From positions 1 through 60,464 of the forward strand of contig CACZAK010000013.1 in NCBI GenBank assembly GCA_902779075.1: DNA of 60,464 nt, read 5' to 3'. The position numbers and the translations under genes were made by a program. Source of the stretch: an uncultured bacterium. GTDB lineage: Bacteria > Verrucomicrobiota > Kiritimatiellia > RFP12 > UBA1067. This document shows positions 38,977-46,965 of the stretch, piece after piece. A model generated the notes under the pieces. The model was not told the DNA's origin, did no database searches, and saw only the letters and a program-made list of their open reading frames with translations. Positions within the stretch are counted from its first letter, which is position 1. Every line of letters starts with the position of its first letter.

Positions 38977-39687
38977 ATGAAGAAACTGTCAAACATCAGG
39001 AAAACGGAATCCGCCACGCTCGACGGCGCGGCGTGGAAACTTATAAGGTGCGTCGGTAACCCGACGATAGACGCGGCCGCCGTTGCGCTCGACGCGCTGG
39101 CAATCGCCGTTGCCGAGCACGGGGCGGCAAAGATCGAGCTGGACAAGGCCGAGGCCGAGGCCGCGAAGTGCGGCGCGGAACTTGCGGAGCGGATAAAGGG
39201 CGTAGCCGGCCGGCTGCGTGCTGAGGCCGACAGGCGGCGTGCCGACGCAGACGCATACGGCGCCGGCGTGTCCGAGAAGTGTTTGCAGGTGGCGAAGATA
39301 CACCCGATGATCAACGGCGTGCTTTCCGCGCTCATGCAGTACGCCACTGGCGAAGTGAAGATCGACGGGGCCGCGACGGCGCTCATAAACGGATGGCCGC
39401 GCGAATTCACGCCGGAGGTCTCGGACGCTAACCGGGCCGCCGTTGCCGCGTTCAAGCCCGTGCGGCGCAACCCTCCGGACACTTCCGCGCTCGAGGTCCC
39501 GGACGCGGTGGCGGGAGCGTTCGCCCGGCTGGAAGCGGCGCGGACGCGGTACGAGACGGCGTGCCGCACGCTCGCCGACGCGCTGTACGTATGCCGGGAC
39601 TGCAATGCGGCGCTCGCTGCCGAGGCCGCGACCGAGGCCGAGAGCGTGAAGCGCGCCCTGGAGCTTCAGGCGGAGCGCGACGCATGA
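38977..39687 (+). CDS. Coiled-coil protein before the capsid gene (possible scaffold)
   Basis: The 236-residue protein is Ala-rich and helical (AKIELDKAEAEAAKCGAELA, RLRAEADRRRADADAYG). Its place just before the capsid-like gene and its coiled-coil nature fit a scaffolding role, but no family motif supports it. Between it and the capsid gene are 111 bp without a gene. Confidence 0.45.
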   Translation: MKKLSNIRKTESATLDGAAWKLIRCVGNPTIDAAAVALDALAIAVAEHGAAKIELDKAEAEAAKCGAELAERIKGVAGRLRAEADRRRADADAYGAGVSEKCLQVAKIHPMINGVLSALMQYATGEVKIDGAATALINGWPREFTPEVSDANRAAVAAFKPVRRNPPDTSALEVPDAVAGAFARLEAARTRYETACRTLADALYVCRDCNAALAAEAATEAESVKRALELQAERDA

Positions 39688-39798
39688 ACCATTTGGACGC
39701 ACGCGCCGAGCACGATAAATCCCTCCTCGGATAATCGGCCCCGAGCGGCGCGTGCGGCCCCTAATCAACCCCAACCCCAAAAAAAGGAAAAACCAACA

Positions 39799-40863
39799 AT
39801 GAACATCATTGACCTCAAGGCGGCTGCGTCCAAGGACGCGAAGACCGTAGTGGCCGCCGCCTGCATGGGCGCGGCAATGCCCGACAGAGTGGTCGAGGCG
39901 ACCTGCAAGGGCGTGGACCTCGACGCGGCCCACGACCTGAAGGTGACGCGTCTCAGCGACATCTTCGCCGCGTTCGGGTACGAATACCGTCTCGGCGACG
40001 AAACGAGCATGACGAAGGCGATCAAGGCCGCGTTCTCGAACACAGACATCCCGAACGTCCTCTCCAACGTCGCGCACAAGTTCGTCCTCGCGGGCTTCGG
40101 AGCGGTGGGCGAGAGCTGGCGCGACATTTCCCGCGCGGTCCCCGTGAACAACTTCAAGGTCGTCAAGGGCGTGCGCCTCGTCATGGGCGGACTCCTGGAG
40201 TCTGTCGGCAAGGGCGGCGAGCTGAAGCACGTCGACCTCTCGGACGAGGCGCGCGAGGTCCAGGCCGCGACGAAAGGCTCAATCGTGGGCATCACCCGCG
40301 AGGACCTTATCAACGACGACCTCGGCGTGCTGGCCATTATCCCGGGGCGCTTCGGGCAGATGGCGGGCCGCACGATCAACAAGGACGTTTTCGGCGCGCT
40401 TCCCGCGACCGGCGCGGCCTACGGCGCGAACACCACGGGCGCACTGAACCTCGACAATCTGGCGGCGGCGTACGCGCTCGCGATGGGCATCAAGGACGAG
40501 AACGGCAACCCGCTCGGCGCGCTTCCCGACCGGATTCTCTGCGCGCCCGCTAACTACCTTCTCGCGAAGAACATCTACCAGAGTGAGCACATCACCGGCG
40601 CGTCCTCGAAGGAGTGCCGCGACAACGTGATGCGCGGCGTGCTGGTGCCTGTCACGTCGCCGTTCCTCTCGGGGACGGCCTACTGGCTCTTCAACGCGAC
40701 GTTCCCGCTCGTGGACGTGGCGTTCCTGAACGGCCGCCAGACGCCCGTGGTGGAGACGGCGGAGGCCAACTTCTCGAGGCTCGGCATCGAGATGCGCTGC
40801 TACTACGACTACGGCGTCGGTGCCGGTGACGTCAAGGCAGCGCTGTACTCGACTGGCGCGTAA
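39799..40863 (+). CDS. Major capsid-like protein (Mu gpT/HK97-fold type)
   Basis: The 354-residue protein has GSIVGITREDLINDDLGVLA then FGQMAGRTINKDVFGAL and LSGTAYWLFNATF, the pattern of Mu-like major head subunits. The N-terminal protease part of some relatives is absent. It is followed by a decoration-type protein, the usual order of head genes. Confidence 0.65.
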   Translation: MNIIDLKAAASKDAKTVVAAACMGAAMPDRVVEATCKGVDLDAAHDLKVTRLSDIFAAFGYEYRLGDETSMTKAIKAAFSNTDIPNVLSNVAHKFVLAGFGAVGESWRDISRAVPVNNFKVVKGVRLVMGGLLESVGKGGELKHVDLSDEAREVQAATKGSIVGITREDLINDDLGVLAIIPGRFGQMAGRTINKDVFGALPATGAAYGANTTGALNLDNLAAAYALAMGIKDENGNPLGALPDRILCAPANYLLAKNIYQSEHITGASSKECRDNVMRGVLVPVTSPFLSGTAYWLFNATFPLVDVAFLNGRQTPVVETAEANFSRLGIEMRCYYDYGVGAGDVKAALYSTGA

Positions 40864-40965
40864 TCCTCTGCGGGTGGCGCGGCGGCGTCCTTTTTTGCTT
40901 GTTCTTATCGTCCGTCGCCGCGTCACCCGCTTTCATTCGCAATCACCAACAGGAAAGGCTTTACC

Positions 40966-41334
40966 ATGGCAATCTCAAAGACTTCTGCAATTTTCCGCAA
41001 GACCGGCGGAACGCTCGACTTCACGCCCGGCGAGGACGTCGCCGAGGGCAAGATCATCGTCGAGCGCGGTTTCGTCTGCCTGGCGCAAAGGGCGATTCCC
41101 GCCGGGGTTTCCGGCGCGCTGAAAATACTGCAACGCGGCGAGGTGGTGGAAATCACCACGGACGAGGCGATAGGCGAGACGGACGCGGGCACGGCCATAT
41201 ACGTCACGCCCGCCGGGCTTGTCACGAAGGACGCCGACGACGGCGAGGACACGCCGACCGCGTACGCGCTGCTCGGCTGGACGGCGAAGGCCGTAGGTGC
41301 GGACGACCTTTCGTTCGAGGTAGTGTGCGCGTAG
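40966..41334 (+). CDS. DUF2190-type capsid decoration protein
   Basis: The 122-residue protein (GGTLDFTPGEDVAEGKIIVE, AIPAGVSGALKILQRGEVVE, DAGTAIYVTPAG) matches DUF2190, small beta-rich phage head proteins that follow the major capsid gene. Confidence 0.65.
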   Translation: MAISKTSAIFRKTGGTLDFTPGEDVAEGKIIVERGFVCLAQRAIPAGVSGALKILQRGEVVEITTDEAIGETDAGTAIYVTPAGLVTKDADDGEDTPTAYALLGWTAKAVGADDLSFEVVCA

Positions 41335-41348
41335 CAAAGGAGGCAGAA

Positions 41349-42587
41349 ATGGCAATCTCGAAACGCGCCGGCAAGTCGCCGGCCTGTGCCGCGATGCTGG
41401 CATTCGCGCTTTGCGCGGCGTCGGCATTCGCCGAGTACACGTACAAGGACTTCTACCGGGTGGACGACTGGAAAGACCCGGAGCTTACAGGCACGGCGTA
41501 CTGCGTGGACGAATACGGGGGTCGTTTGGCATCTTACACCTACAAGCTGATTCCAGATGGAAAAGGTCAATACCATTCAAACATCACAAACCCCGGAGAA
41601 CAGGCTTTTGATTCCGTGTTCTGGACGGCGGTTCAGGCGTCTATTGCCGCTGCGGAGGCGATGGCGGAGGCGAAACTAGTGCAGGCGCAGATTGACGCAT
41701 TCGCCCTGCGACATGCGCCGCTAGACGTCAAGGACGCGCTCATCATGCCGGATCCGTCCGGGGTGCTGCATGTCATACCGAACGGGGCGGCGCGTGAAGA
41801 ATACGACACATGGGCGTGCGTCCGGCTGGGAAACGAAAAGCCGAGATACATTCCGTGCAAGCCCGGAGGCGGCGATTCCGTCGACCATGGCGCATTTTGC
41901 GGCAAGGCGAAAAGGCAGTGCGGCGACGAATGCGCGGCGTATGCGGTGGCGTCCTACCTCGAGGCCCTGCGGCGTTTCGACGGAACGGGCGCGGTCGTGG
42001 ACGCCGACCGGATGCACGGACGCGCGGCGGAGCGGTGGCGACGGCAGGGCGGCACGGGCGACGGTTCGCGGGCGCGCGACTGTTTCGATTCATGGCTCGA
42101 GGAGTCAAAGGACCGCCGGGAGGTCGCTACCGTGGCTGTCGGATTCGGTCGCCGGGCGGAACGCACGGACAGGCTGCGGCACATGGTGTCGACGCTGCTG
42201 TCGCGGTTCGGCTTTTTCGTCGCGAACGTCCAGACGACGGACGAATGGCAGCTGCTCGATTCGCGGCTTGCGCAGTTCTGCGAGGCGTACTTTGGCAGGC
42301 GTCTCGACGCGATAACGGGACTTCCGCACAGGATAACGTCGTTCGACGGAAAGCCCGCGCACGGCGGGCATTGCGTCGTGGTGTACGGCTGCGACGAAGG
42401 CTTTGTCTACTTCCTGAACACGTGGGGCGAGGAATGGGGAGACCGTGGGCGCGGCAAGATCGCATGGAGCGAATTCGCGAAGCAGTTCAAGGCCGCGCAG
42501 TTCCTGGCAGACCGCAATGGCATCGACGAATGGGCGTCCGGCATCTCGTCCGGCGGGGAAAGGCGGGAACGCGGCGATGTCCAATGA
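41349..42587 (+). CDS. Papain-like (C1A) cysteine peptidase with signal peptide
   Basis: The 412-residue protein starts with a signal peptide (KSPACAAMLAFALCAASAFAE). The papain catalytic set is visible: QCGDECAAYAVASYLEAL (oxyanion Gln and nucleophile Cys), GGHCVVVYGCDEG (His) and FLNTWGEEWGDRGRGKIAW (Asn, with the NSWGxxWGxxGy-like motif). A secreted papain-fold enzyme between head and tape-measure genes is unusual; it could be cargo that alters host interaction or acts in cell-envelope passage. Overlaps the next gene by 11 bp. Confidence 0.75.
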   Translation: MAISKRAGKSPACAAMLAFALCAASAFAEYTYKDFYRVDDWKDPELTGTAYCVDEYGGRLASYTYKLIPDGKGQYHSNITNPGEQAFDSVFWTAVQASIAAAEAMAEAKLVQAQIDAFALRHAPLDVKDALIMPDPSGVLHVIPNGAAREEYDTWACVRLGNEKPRYIPCKPGGGDSVDHGAFCGKAKRQCGDECAAYAVASYLEALRRFDGTGAVVDADRMHGRAAERWRRQGGTGDGSRARDCFDSWLEESKDRREVATVAVGFGRRAERTDRLRHMVSTLLSRFGFFVANVQTTDEWQLLDSRLAQFCEAYFGRRLDAITGLPHRITSFDGKPAHGGHCVVVYGCDEGFVYFLNTWGEEWGDRGRGKIAWSEFAKQFKAAQFLADRNGIDEWASGISSGGERRERGDVQ

Positions 42588-44115
42588 TATCTCGATACAC
42601 CTCTCGACGTACCTGAAGGACTCCGGCATAAAGGCCACGCGCCAGCAGGTCGACAAGCTGGCGCGCGACATCCAGAGGATCAACCGCGACGCGCAGGGCG
42701 GAGTCGACAAGACCGTACAGGCCCTTGGCAAATTGCCTGGGGCGTTCGGCAAGCTGCAAGGCGTGGTGTCCGGATTCGGCGCGAAGGCGATGGCCGTAAT
42801 CGCCGCGTTCAAGGTCGGCTGGGACGTCGGCACGTGGATAAAGGACAAAATCATTTGGCCGCTGTTCAAGGTGAAAGACCCCATAGAGGAGCTGAAGAAG
42901 CACAACCGGGAACTCCGCAAGGAGGCCGAGGCGGCGGCGAAGGCGTTTGAAAACTGGATGTCGAAGTCCGCCGCAGGCTGGGACGCAGAGGCCAAGGGCG
43001 CGAGGGACGCCGTGAAGCTCGTAGACAAGCTGGCGCAGTCGTACCTGAAGCTGCAGAACGCCCGCGAGCAGGTCGCGTCCGCCGGCGAGGACTCGGAGCT
43101 GCTCGGGATGCGCCGCGACAAGTTCAACGCCATGGCGGGCGCGCAGACTCCGGAACAGGCCGCGCAGCTCGGCAAGTACCACGACGTGCTGATCGCGGAG
43201 CTTGAGGCGAAGCAGCAGCTCGCGAAGTTCGACCGCGGGGCGGAGTCGAGCGCGAAGCAGCTCGAGGCCGAGGAGAAGAAGCTGCGCATAGCGACGCGCC
43301 ACGTCAAGCGCGTCGAGGCCGCAATCGGCGCCGCCGAGGAAAAGCTGAGGTACCTCAAAAGCGACGAGGCGGCGTTCGACATGGGGCCAGATGCGTCCAA
43401 AGCGGCCGAGGAGAAGATGCTCGCGCGGCTGGAGAAGCTGAAGGAGGAACGGCGAGCGGCCGAGGCGGAGGAGGACGAATTGCAGCGTTCGGTATGGGCC
43501 GCGCAGGAATCGGCAAAGGCCGCGCCGCAGGTGCGCCAGAACATCATCGACGCGGCAAAGCTCGAGATCGACGAGAAGAAGAAGGCGTACAACGACTACA
43601 TAGCGCAGGTCGAGGCGGAGGACTACCGGAGGGCCGAGGAGGAATGGAACCGCCAGCAGGAGGAGATACGGCGCGAGGCCGAGCTGGAGCTGCGGGAGCG
43701 CCAGAAGGTCGAACAGCAGATCGCAGCGCAGCGCCTTGCGGACCTGCGGAACGAGCTTTCGGAGCGGCAGCACATGGAGGGCGAGGCCAGAAGCCGGCAG
43801 AGCGCGGCCGACAGCGCCCTCTCCTCCGCGTGGGGGCTGTACCGCGACAAGTCCAGGATGCAGGCCGTGATAGACGAGCGCAAGGCCCAGGCTGCGGCGG
43901 AGGTCCAGTGGGCAAAAGACTTCGAGCGCCTGAAGACGTGGCGGCGCGACTGGCGCACGGCGGAGTTCGGAAGCCTCTCCGCTGCGGACGAGGCCGTGCG
44001 GCAGGTGGCGTTCGCGAAGGAGGAGAAGGCCGCTGCGGACCGTGCCGTCATCGAGACGGCGGAAAACACGCGCGACCTCGCAAAGAAACTGGACGACCTG
44101 ATCCAGATGAAGTGA
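42577..44115 (+). CDS. Tape-measure-like coiled-coil protein
   Basis: The 512-residue protein has a hydrophobic stretch near residues 55-75 (GFGAKAMAVIAAFKVGWDV) and long charged coiled coils (ELKKHNRELRKEAEAAAKAF, EEKKLRIATRHVKRVEAAIG, VEQQIAAQRLADLRNEL). Phage tape-measure proteins have this build and end in KKLDDLIQ-like tails, as here. Short for a long-tailed phage. ATG 42577 lies inside the protease gene. Confidence 0.6.
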   Translation: MSNDISIHLSTYLKDSGIKATRQQVDKLARDIQRINRDAQGGVDKTVQALGKLPGAFGKLQGVVSGFGAKAMAVIAAFKVGWDVGTWIKDKIIWPLFKVKDPIEELKKHNRELRKEAEAAAKAFENWMSKSAAGWDAEAKGARDAVKLVDKLAQSYLKLQNAREQVASAGEDSELLGMRRDKFNAMAGAQTPEQAAQLGKYHDVLIAELEAKQQLAKFDRGAESSAKQLEAEEKKLRIATRHVKRVEAAIGAAEEKLRYLKSDEAAFDMGPDASKAAEEKMLARLEKLKEERRAAEAEEDELQRSVWAAQESAKAAPQVRQNIIDAAKLEIDEKKKAYNDYIAQVEAEDYRRAEEEWNRQQEEIRREAELELRERQKVEQQIAAQRLADLRNELSERQHMEGEARSRQSAADSALSSAWGLYRDKSRMQAVIDERKAQAAAEVQWAKDFERLKTWRRDWRTAEFGSLSAADEAVRQVAFAKEEKAAADRAVIETAENTRDLAKKLDDLIQMK

Positions 44116-44145
44116 CGATTCGCCTTTCCCAATGAAGGAGCTACA

Positions 44146-44466
44146 ATGAAAAGCAACGAACAAAAGAACGCGGCCGGCAGTCCGGACATCATAAGGTGCT
44201 GGCGCTGCGGAGCTGAATTTGCAAGCATCGAGGGCATAAAGATCGCGCACGGGATGGTCTTCCAGAAGGTGCGGTGCCCAGTCTGCTGCAACGACATCCG
44301 TTCCATGCGGCCCTACACCGTCGCGCACGGGGCCGCTTTTGCCGTCGCCCTCGGGACGCTGCTTTCCGGCAGCGGCATCAAGCCGGCTTCGGTTGGCGAT
44401 GGTTACGCGCTTTACTCGCCTGCGGCGAAACGAGGCGGGGAACAGGCCAGCGGTCGCCGCGAATGA
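44146..44466 (+). CDS. Small zinc-ribbon protein with hydrophobic segment
   Basis: The 106-residue protein has RCWRCGAEF and VRCPVCCNDI (two CxxC pairs) and AAFAVALGTLLSGSGI, a possible membrane helix. Its stop overlaps the next gene by ATGA. Unknown function. Confidence 0.5.
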   Translation: MKSNEQKNAAGSPDIIRCWRCGAEFASIEGIKIAHGMVFQKVRCPVCCNDIRSMRPYTVAHGAAFAVALGTLLSGSGIKPASVGDGYALYSPAAKRGGEQASGRRE

Positions 44467-44690
44467 CATGGCGGCCGCCTGCCGGCGTCAAGCTCCTCAC
44501 ATGGAAGCCGGCGAACGTGTACAGGCTGCGCTACAGGCCGAGGCTGTGGGGAAGCTGGCTCGACCGCATGGAGGCGTACATCGAGGCATACAGCGCGGCG
44601 GAGGCCGTCCGCATACTCTGCGAGGAGCTGCGCGGCCTGTGCGAATGCATCGAGGTGATCGCCCGTTACAGGGCACAGGGACCGTTCTAG
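44463..44690 (+). CDS. Small element protein, unknown
   Basis: The 75-residue protein (TWRPPAGVKLLTWKPANVYR, MEAYIEAYSAAEAVRIL, CECIEVIARYRAQG) has no recognised family. Start ATG overlaps the previous stop. Last gene before the right end. Confidence 0.45.
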   Translation: MTWRPPAGVKLLTWKPANVYRLRYRPRLWGSWLDRMEAYIEAYSAAEAVRILCEELRGLCECIEVIARYRAQGPF

Positions 44691-44987
44691 CGGCGTAACC
44701 GTGAACGGCGGGCGGGTGCCCGTCGGCGCCGCAGGCGCGGGATGTTTGCAAGCGGTTGCACGGCGTCCCGCGCCTTTTCCGTTTATGGGGCGTTCCATGC
44801 GGGGGGTGTTCCGGGCGAGAGGCGGACGGCGCGGACGGCGCCATGGCGACATCAGGGCGAGAGTGCCGTTTTTGCTGACCCCCACTTTGACCCCCACCTG
44901 ACAGGGTGTAAAATGGTGTAAAATGGCGTAAAAGTTTGTATGGGCTAACAGATGCCGACATGCACGAAACCCTTGCAAACATTGGGT
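44691..44987. other. Right-end non-coding region with arm-type site
   Basis: GC-rich, gene-free until 44870, then the 22-bp block TGACCCCCA-C-TTTGACCCCCAC at 44876-44897, matching 27648-27669 with one mismatch, followed by three GTGTAAAATG-like direct repeats (44905-44935). These repeats may be further integrase or Xis sites. Confidence 0.6.
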
Positions 44988-45052
44988 GAAATCGACTTTG
45001 GTGATGGTCGGAGCGGAGGGATTTGAACCCTCGGCCTTTTGGTCCCGAACCA
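44988..45052. repeat. attR: right 65-bp attachment repeat
   Basis: Identical to 27525-27589. It supplies the 3' part of the intact tRNA-Pro gene, so integration leaves the tRNA functional. Confidence 0.9.
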
Positions 45053-45081
45053 AACGCGCTACCAGACTGCGCTACGCTCCG
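45005..45081 (-). tRNA. tRNA-Pro (anticodon CGG)
   Basis: On the minus strand the 77-nt gene folds into a cloverleaf: acceptor CGGAGCG/CGCTCCG, D-arm GCGC..GCGC, anticodon stem TTTGG/CCAAA with loop TTCGGGA (anticodon CGG), T-arm GAGGG-TTCAAAT-CCCTC, discriminator A and encoded CCA (45005-45007). Positions 45005-45052 coincide with the attachment repeat. Confidence 0.95.
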
Positions 45082-45123
45082 AAAGGAAGACGGCGAATAG
45101 TATACTCTTTTCGGGCGCGCGCG

Positions 45124-46962
45124 TCAATGGGCAAACTTACGCAAAAGTTCGGCGTTGGACGTAAACACCATGATGGGGCGCCCGCGTGGGCATACGTATG
45201 GCATGCGCGTGCGTGCGAGTTCCTCTACGAGCTGCGTGGCCGCCTCCGGGGTGAGCTGGAGATTGGCGCGGGAATAGGAACGCGCCACGCTGCGGGCCAC
45301 GAGCTCGTCGCGCCACCGCGCGCCACCGCGCGAGGAGCCTGCCTCCGCGATGTCGGCGGCGATTGAGGCGAGCATGGCGGGGACGTCGCATCCTGCAAGC
45401 AGCGCGGGCACAGCGTCGACTTTCCACGTGTCGCGTCCGAACTCCTCCACGGTGAAGCCTACGGTTTGCAGCTCTGAGAGGAAGTTGCGAATGCGCGCCG
45501 ATTCAGAAGGCGGCAACGTGACGGTCTCTGGGATGAGAAGTGGCTGCGTGAGCGCCTCGTGCGCGTCGATGAGACGTTCGTAGGCGATGCGTTCGCGCGC
45601 GGCGCGGGGATTGAGCGTGACGAGGCCGGCGTCGGTTTCCAGCAACACCCAGCCAGAGCCGGTCTGCGCGAGGAACTTGAACCAGCGCCAGGGGCCGGTG
45701 GAGGTTTGGATGGGGGTGGGGGATGCAGGTGCTGAAAATGTCGGGGTGGCGGGCGTCTCGCCCGCAACTGGAGTGTCGCGCGTTAGCGCGACCTCACTTA
45801 CATTCGCATCTGCACTCCTCGGAAGCGCGGGCTGAAAGGGGGGCATGAAGGGTGCGGGCGGGGATGTGGGCGAGATGGATGCGGTCGGGTCGCCCGCATC
45901 TAATTTGCGGGCGCTGAGGTCCGCCACCCCGGTGCTGTCTGGACCCACCATTTGAGGGCCCGCTTCCCCGCATCTTTCATTTTGCGGGGCGAAGGCGGCT
46001 AGGAGGGCATCGCGTACGTCTGCGGAACGGCGGAAGCGCACCTCGCGCTTGGAGGGATGTACGTTGACATCCACTTGCTCCGGCGGCAGGTCGATGAAAA
46101 GCACGACCGCCGGTCGCGCCTCGGCGCGTTGGCGGGGGTAGGCTTCTCGGAGCGCGTAGGTGATTGACGCTGCGGTGGCGGGACGCCCGTTCACGAACAC
46201 GAACTGGTCGCGGCGCAGGTTGGCGTCATGGCCAGGACGTTCGGCGTAGCCATGCACGTGCACTGAACCGACATCCGAGATTACGGGCACGAGCGATTCT
46301 GCGAAGGGCGCACCGAAAAGGGCGCGGATACGCTCCTCGAGCGTTGCGCCAGGTGGAAGGCGGTAAGCCTCTCGCCCGTCAAGCGTGAGCGAAAAGCCCA
46401 CGTCCGGGTGGGCGAGCGCGTGGACGGTGAATGTGGCGCGGATGTGTCCCTCCTCTGTGACGAACGCACGCAGGAACTTGCGCCGCGCGGGTACGTTGCA
46501 GAAGAGGTCGCGCACCTCGATGCACGTGCCTGGTGGCGTACCGCAGGTCTTTACCTCGGCGAGCGTGCCGGCGTTTACCACTATGCGCGTTCCTTCCTCT
46601 GAGTCGGCGCGGCGCGTGGTGAGGGTGAAGCGGGAGACTGAGGCGATTGAGGGGATTGCCTCGCCGCGGAAACCGAGCGTTGAGATGCGCTCGATGTCGT
46701 CTACGTCGCGGATCTTCGACGTGGCGTGGCGTTCAAGGGAGAGCAGGGCGTCCTCGCGGTTCATGCCGCAGCCGTTGTCGCGCACGGAGACGAGCGTGCG
46801 GCCGCCGGCCGTGACGGTTACATCGATGCGCGTGGCACCGGCGTCAAGGGCGTTTTCAAGAAGTTCCTTCAGGACGGAGGCGGGACGCTCCACGACCTCG
46901 CCTGCGGCGATCTTGTTGGCGACGTGGTTCGGGAGGAGCCGTATGTGTCCGTCTGGGGGCAT
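45124..46962 (-). CDS. mutL: DNA mismatch repair protein MutL
   Basis: The 612-residue protein begins IRLLPNHVANKIAAGEVVER, with the GHKL ATPase motifs ENALDAGATRIDV, VRDNGCGMNREDALL and STLGFRGEAIPSIASV. The C-terminal dimerisation domain ends in CPRGRPIMVF. In the usual endonuclease position, DQHAxxExxxE is replaced by NPRAARERIAYER, so the metal-dependent nicking activity of non-enteric MutL is probably absent. A variable linker (about 330-430) is Pro/Ala-rich. It follows ftsZ by 3 bp on the minus strand. Confidence 0.9.
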   Translation of the reverse strand: MPPDGHIRLLPNHVANKIAAGEVVERPASVLKELLENALDAGATRIDVTVTAGGRTLVSVRDNGCGMNREDALLSLERHATSKIRDVDDIERISTLGFRGEAIPSIASVSRFTLTTRRADSEEGTRIVVNAGTLAEVKTCGTPPGTCIEVRDLFCNVPARRKFLRAFVTEEGHIRATFTVHALAHPDVGFSLTLDGREAYRLPPGATLEERIRALFGAPFAESLVPVISDVGSVHVHGYAERPGHDANLRRDQFVFVNGRPATAASITYALREAYPRQRAEARPAVVLFIDLPPEQVDVNVHPSKREVRFRRSADVRDALLAAFAPQNERCGEAGPQMVGPDSTGVADLSARKLDAGDPTASISPTSPPAPFMPPFQPALPRSADANVSEVALTRDTPVAGETPATPTFSAPASPTPIQTSTGPWRWFKFLAQTGSGWVLLETDAGLVTLNPRAARERIAYERLIDAHEALTQPLLIPETVTLPPSESARIRNFLSELQTVGFTVEEFGRDTWKVDAVPALLAGCDVPAMLASIAADIAEAGSSRGGARWRDELVARSVARSYSRANLQLTPEAATQLVEELARTRMPYVCPRGRPIMVFTSNAELLRKFAH

Positions 46963-46965
46963 TGG

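Larger units (their letters stand above)
27525..45052. mobile_element. Integrated prophage-like or satellite element in tRNA-Pro
   Basis: Perfect 65-bp direct repeats (27525-27589 and 44988-45052) bound 17,463 bp. The repeats include the 3' 48 nt of a tRNA-Pro gene, intact only at the right end. Contents in order: tyrosine integrase, HigBA-type toxin-antitoxin, orphan antitoxin, regulatory leaders, small genes, RepA-like ATPase, iteron region, primase, HTH and zinc proteins, capsid-like, decoration, papain-like protease, tape-measure-like and two small genes. All genes are on the plus strand. No large terminase, portal, baseplate, holin or lysin gene is seen, so self-sufficient virion production is doubtful. 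Confidence 0.85.

Noticed and set aside
42487..44469. Long minus-strand frame opposite the tape-measure-like gene
   Set aside because: Leu/Arg-rich shadow caused by third-position GC bias.
45634..46388. Plus-strand frames inside mutL
   Set aside because: They are antisense to conserved MutL motifs and show no coding features.
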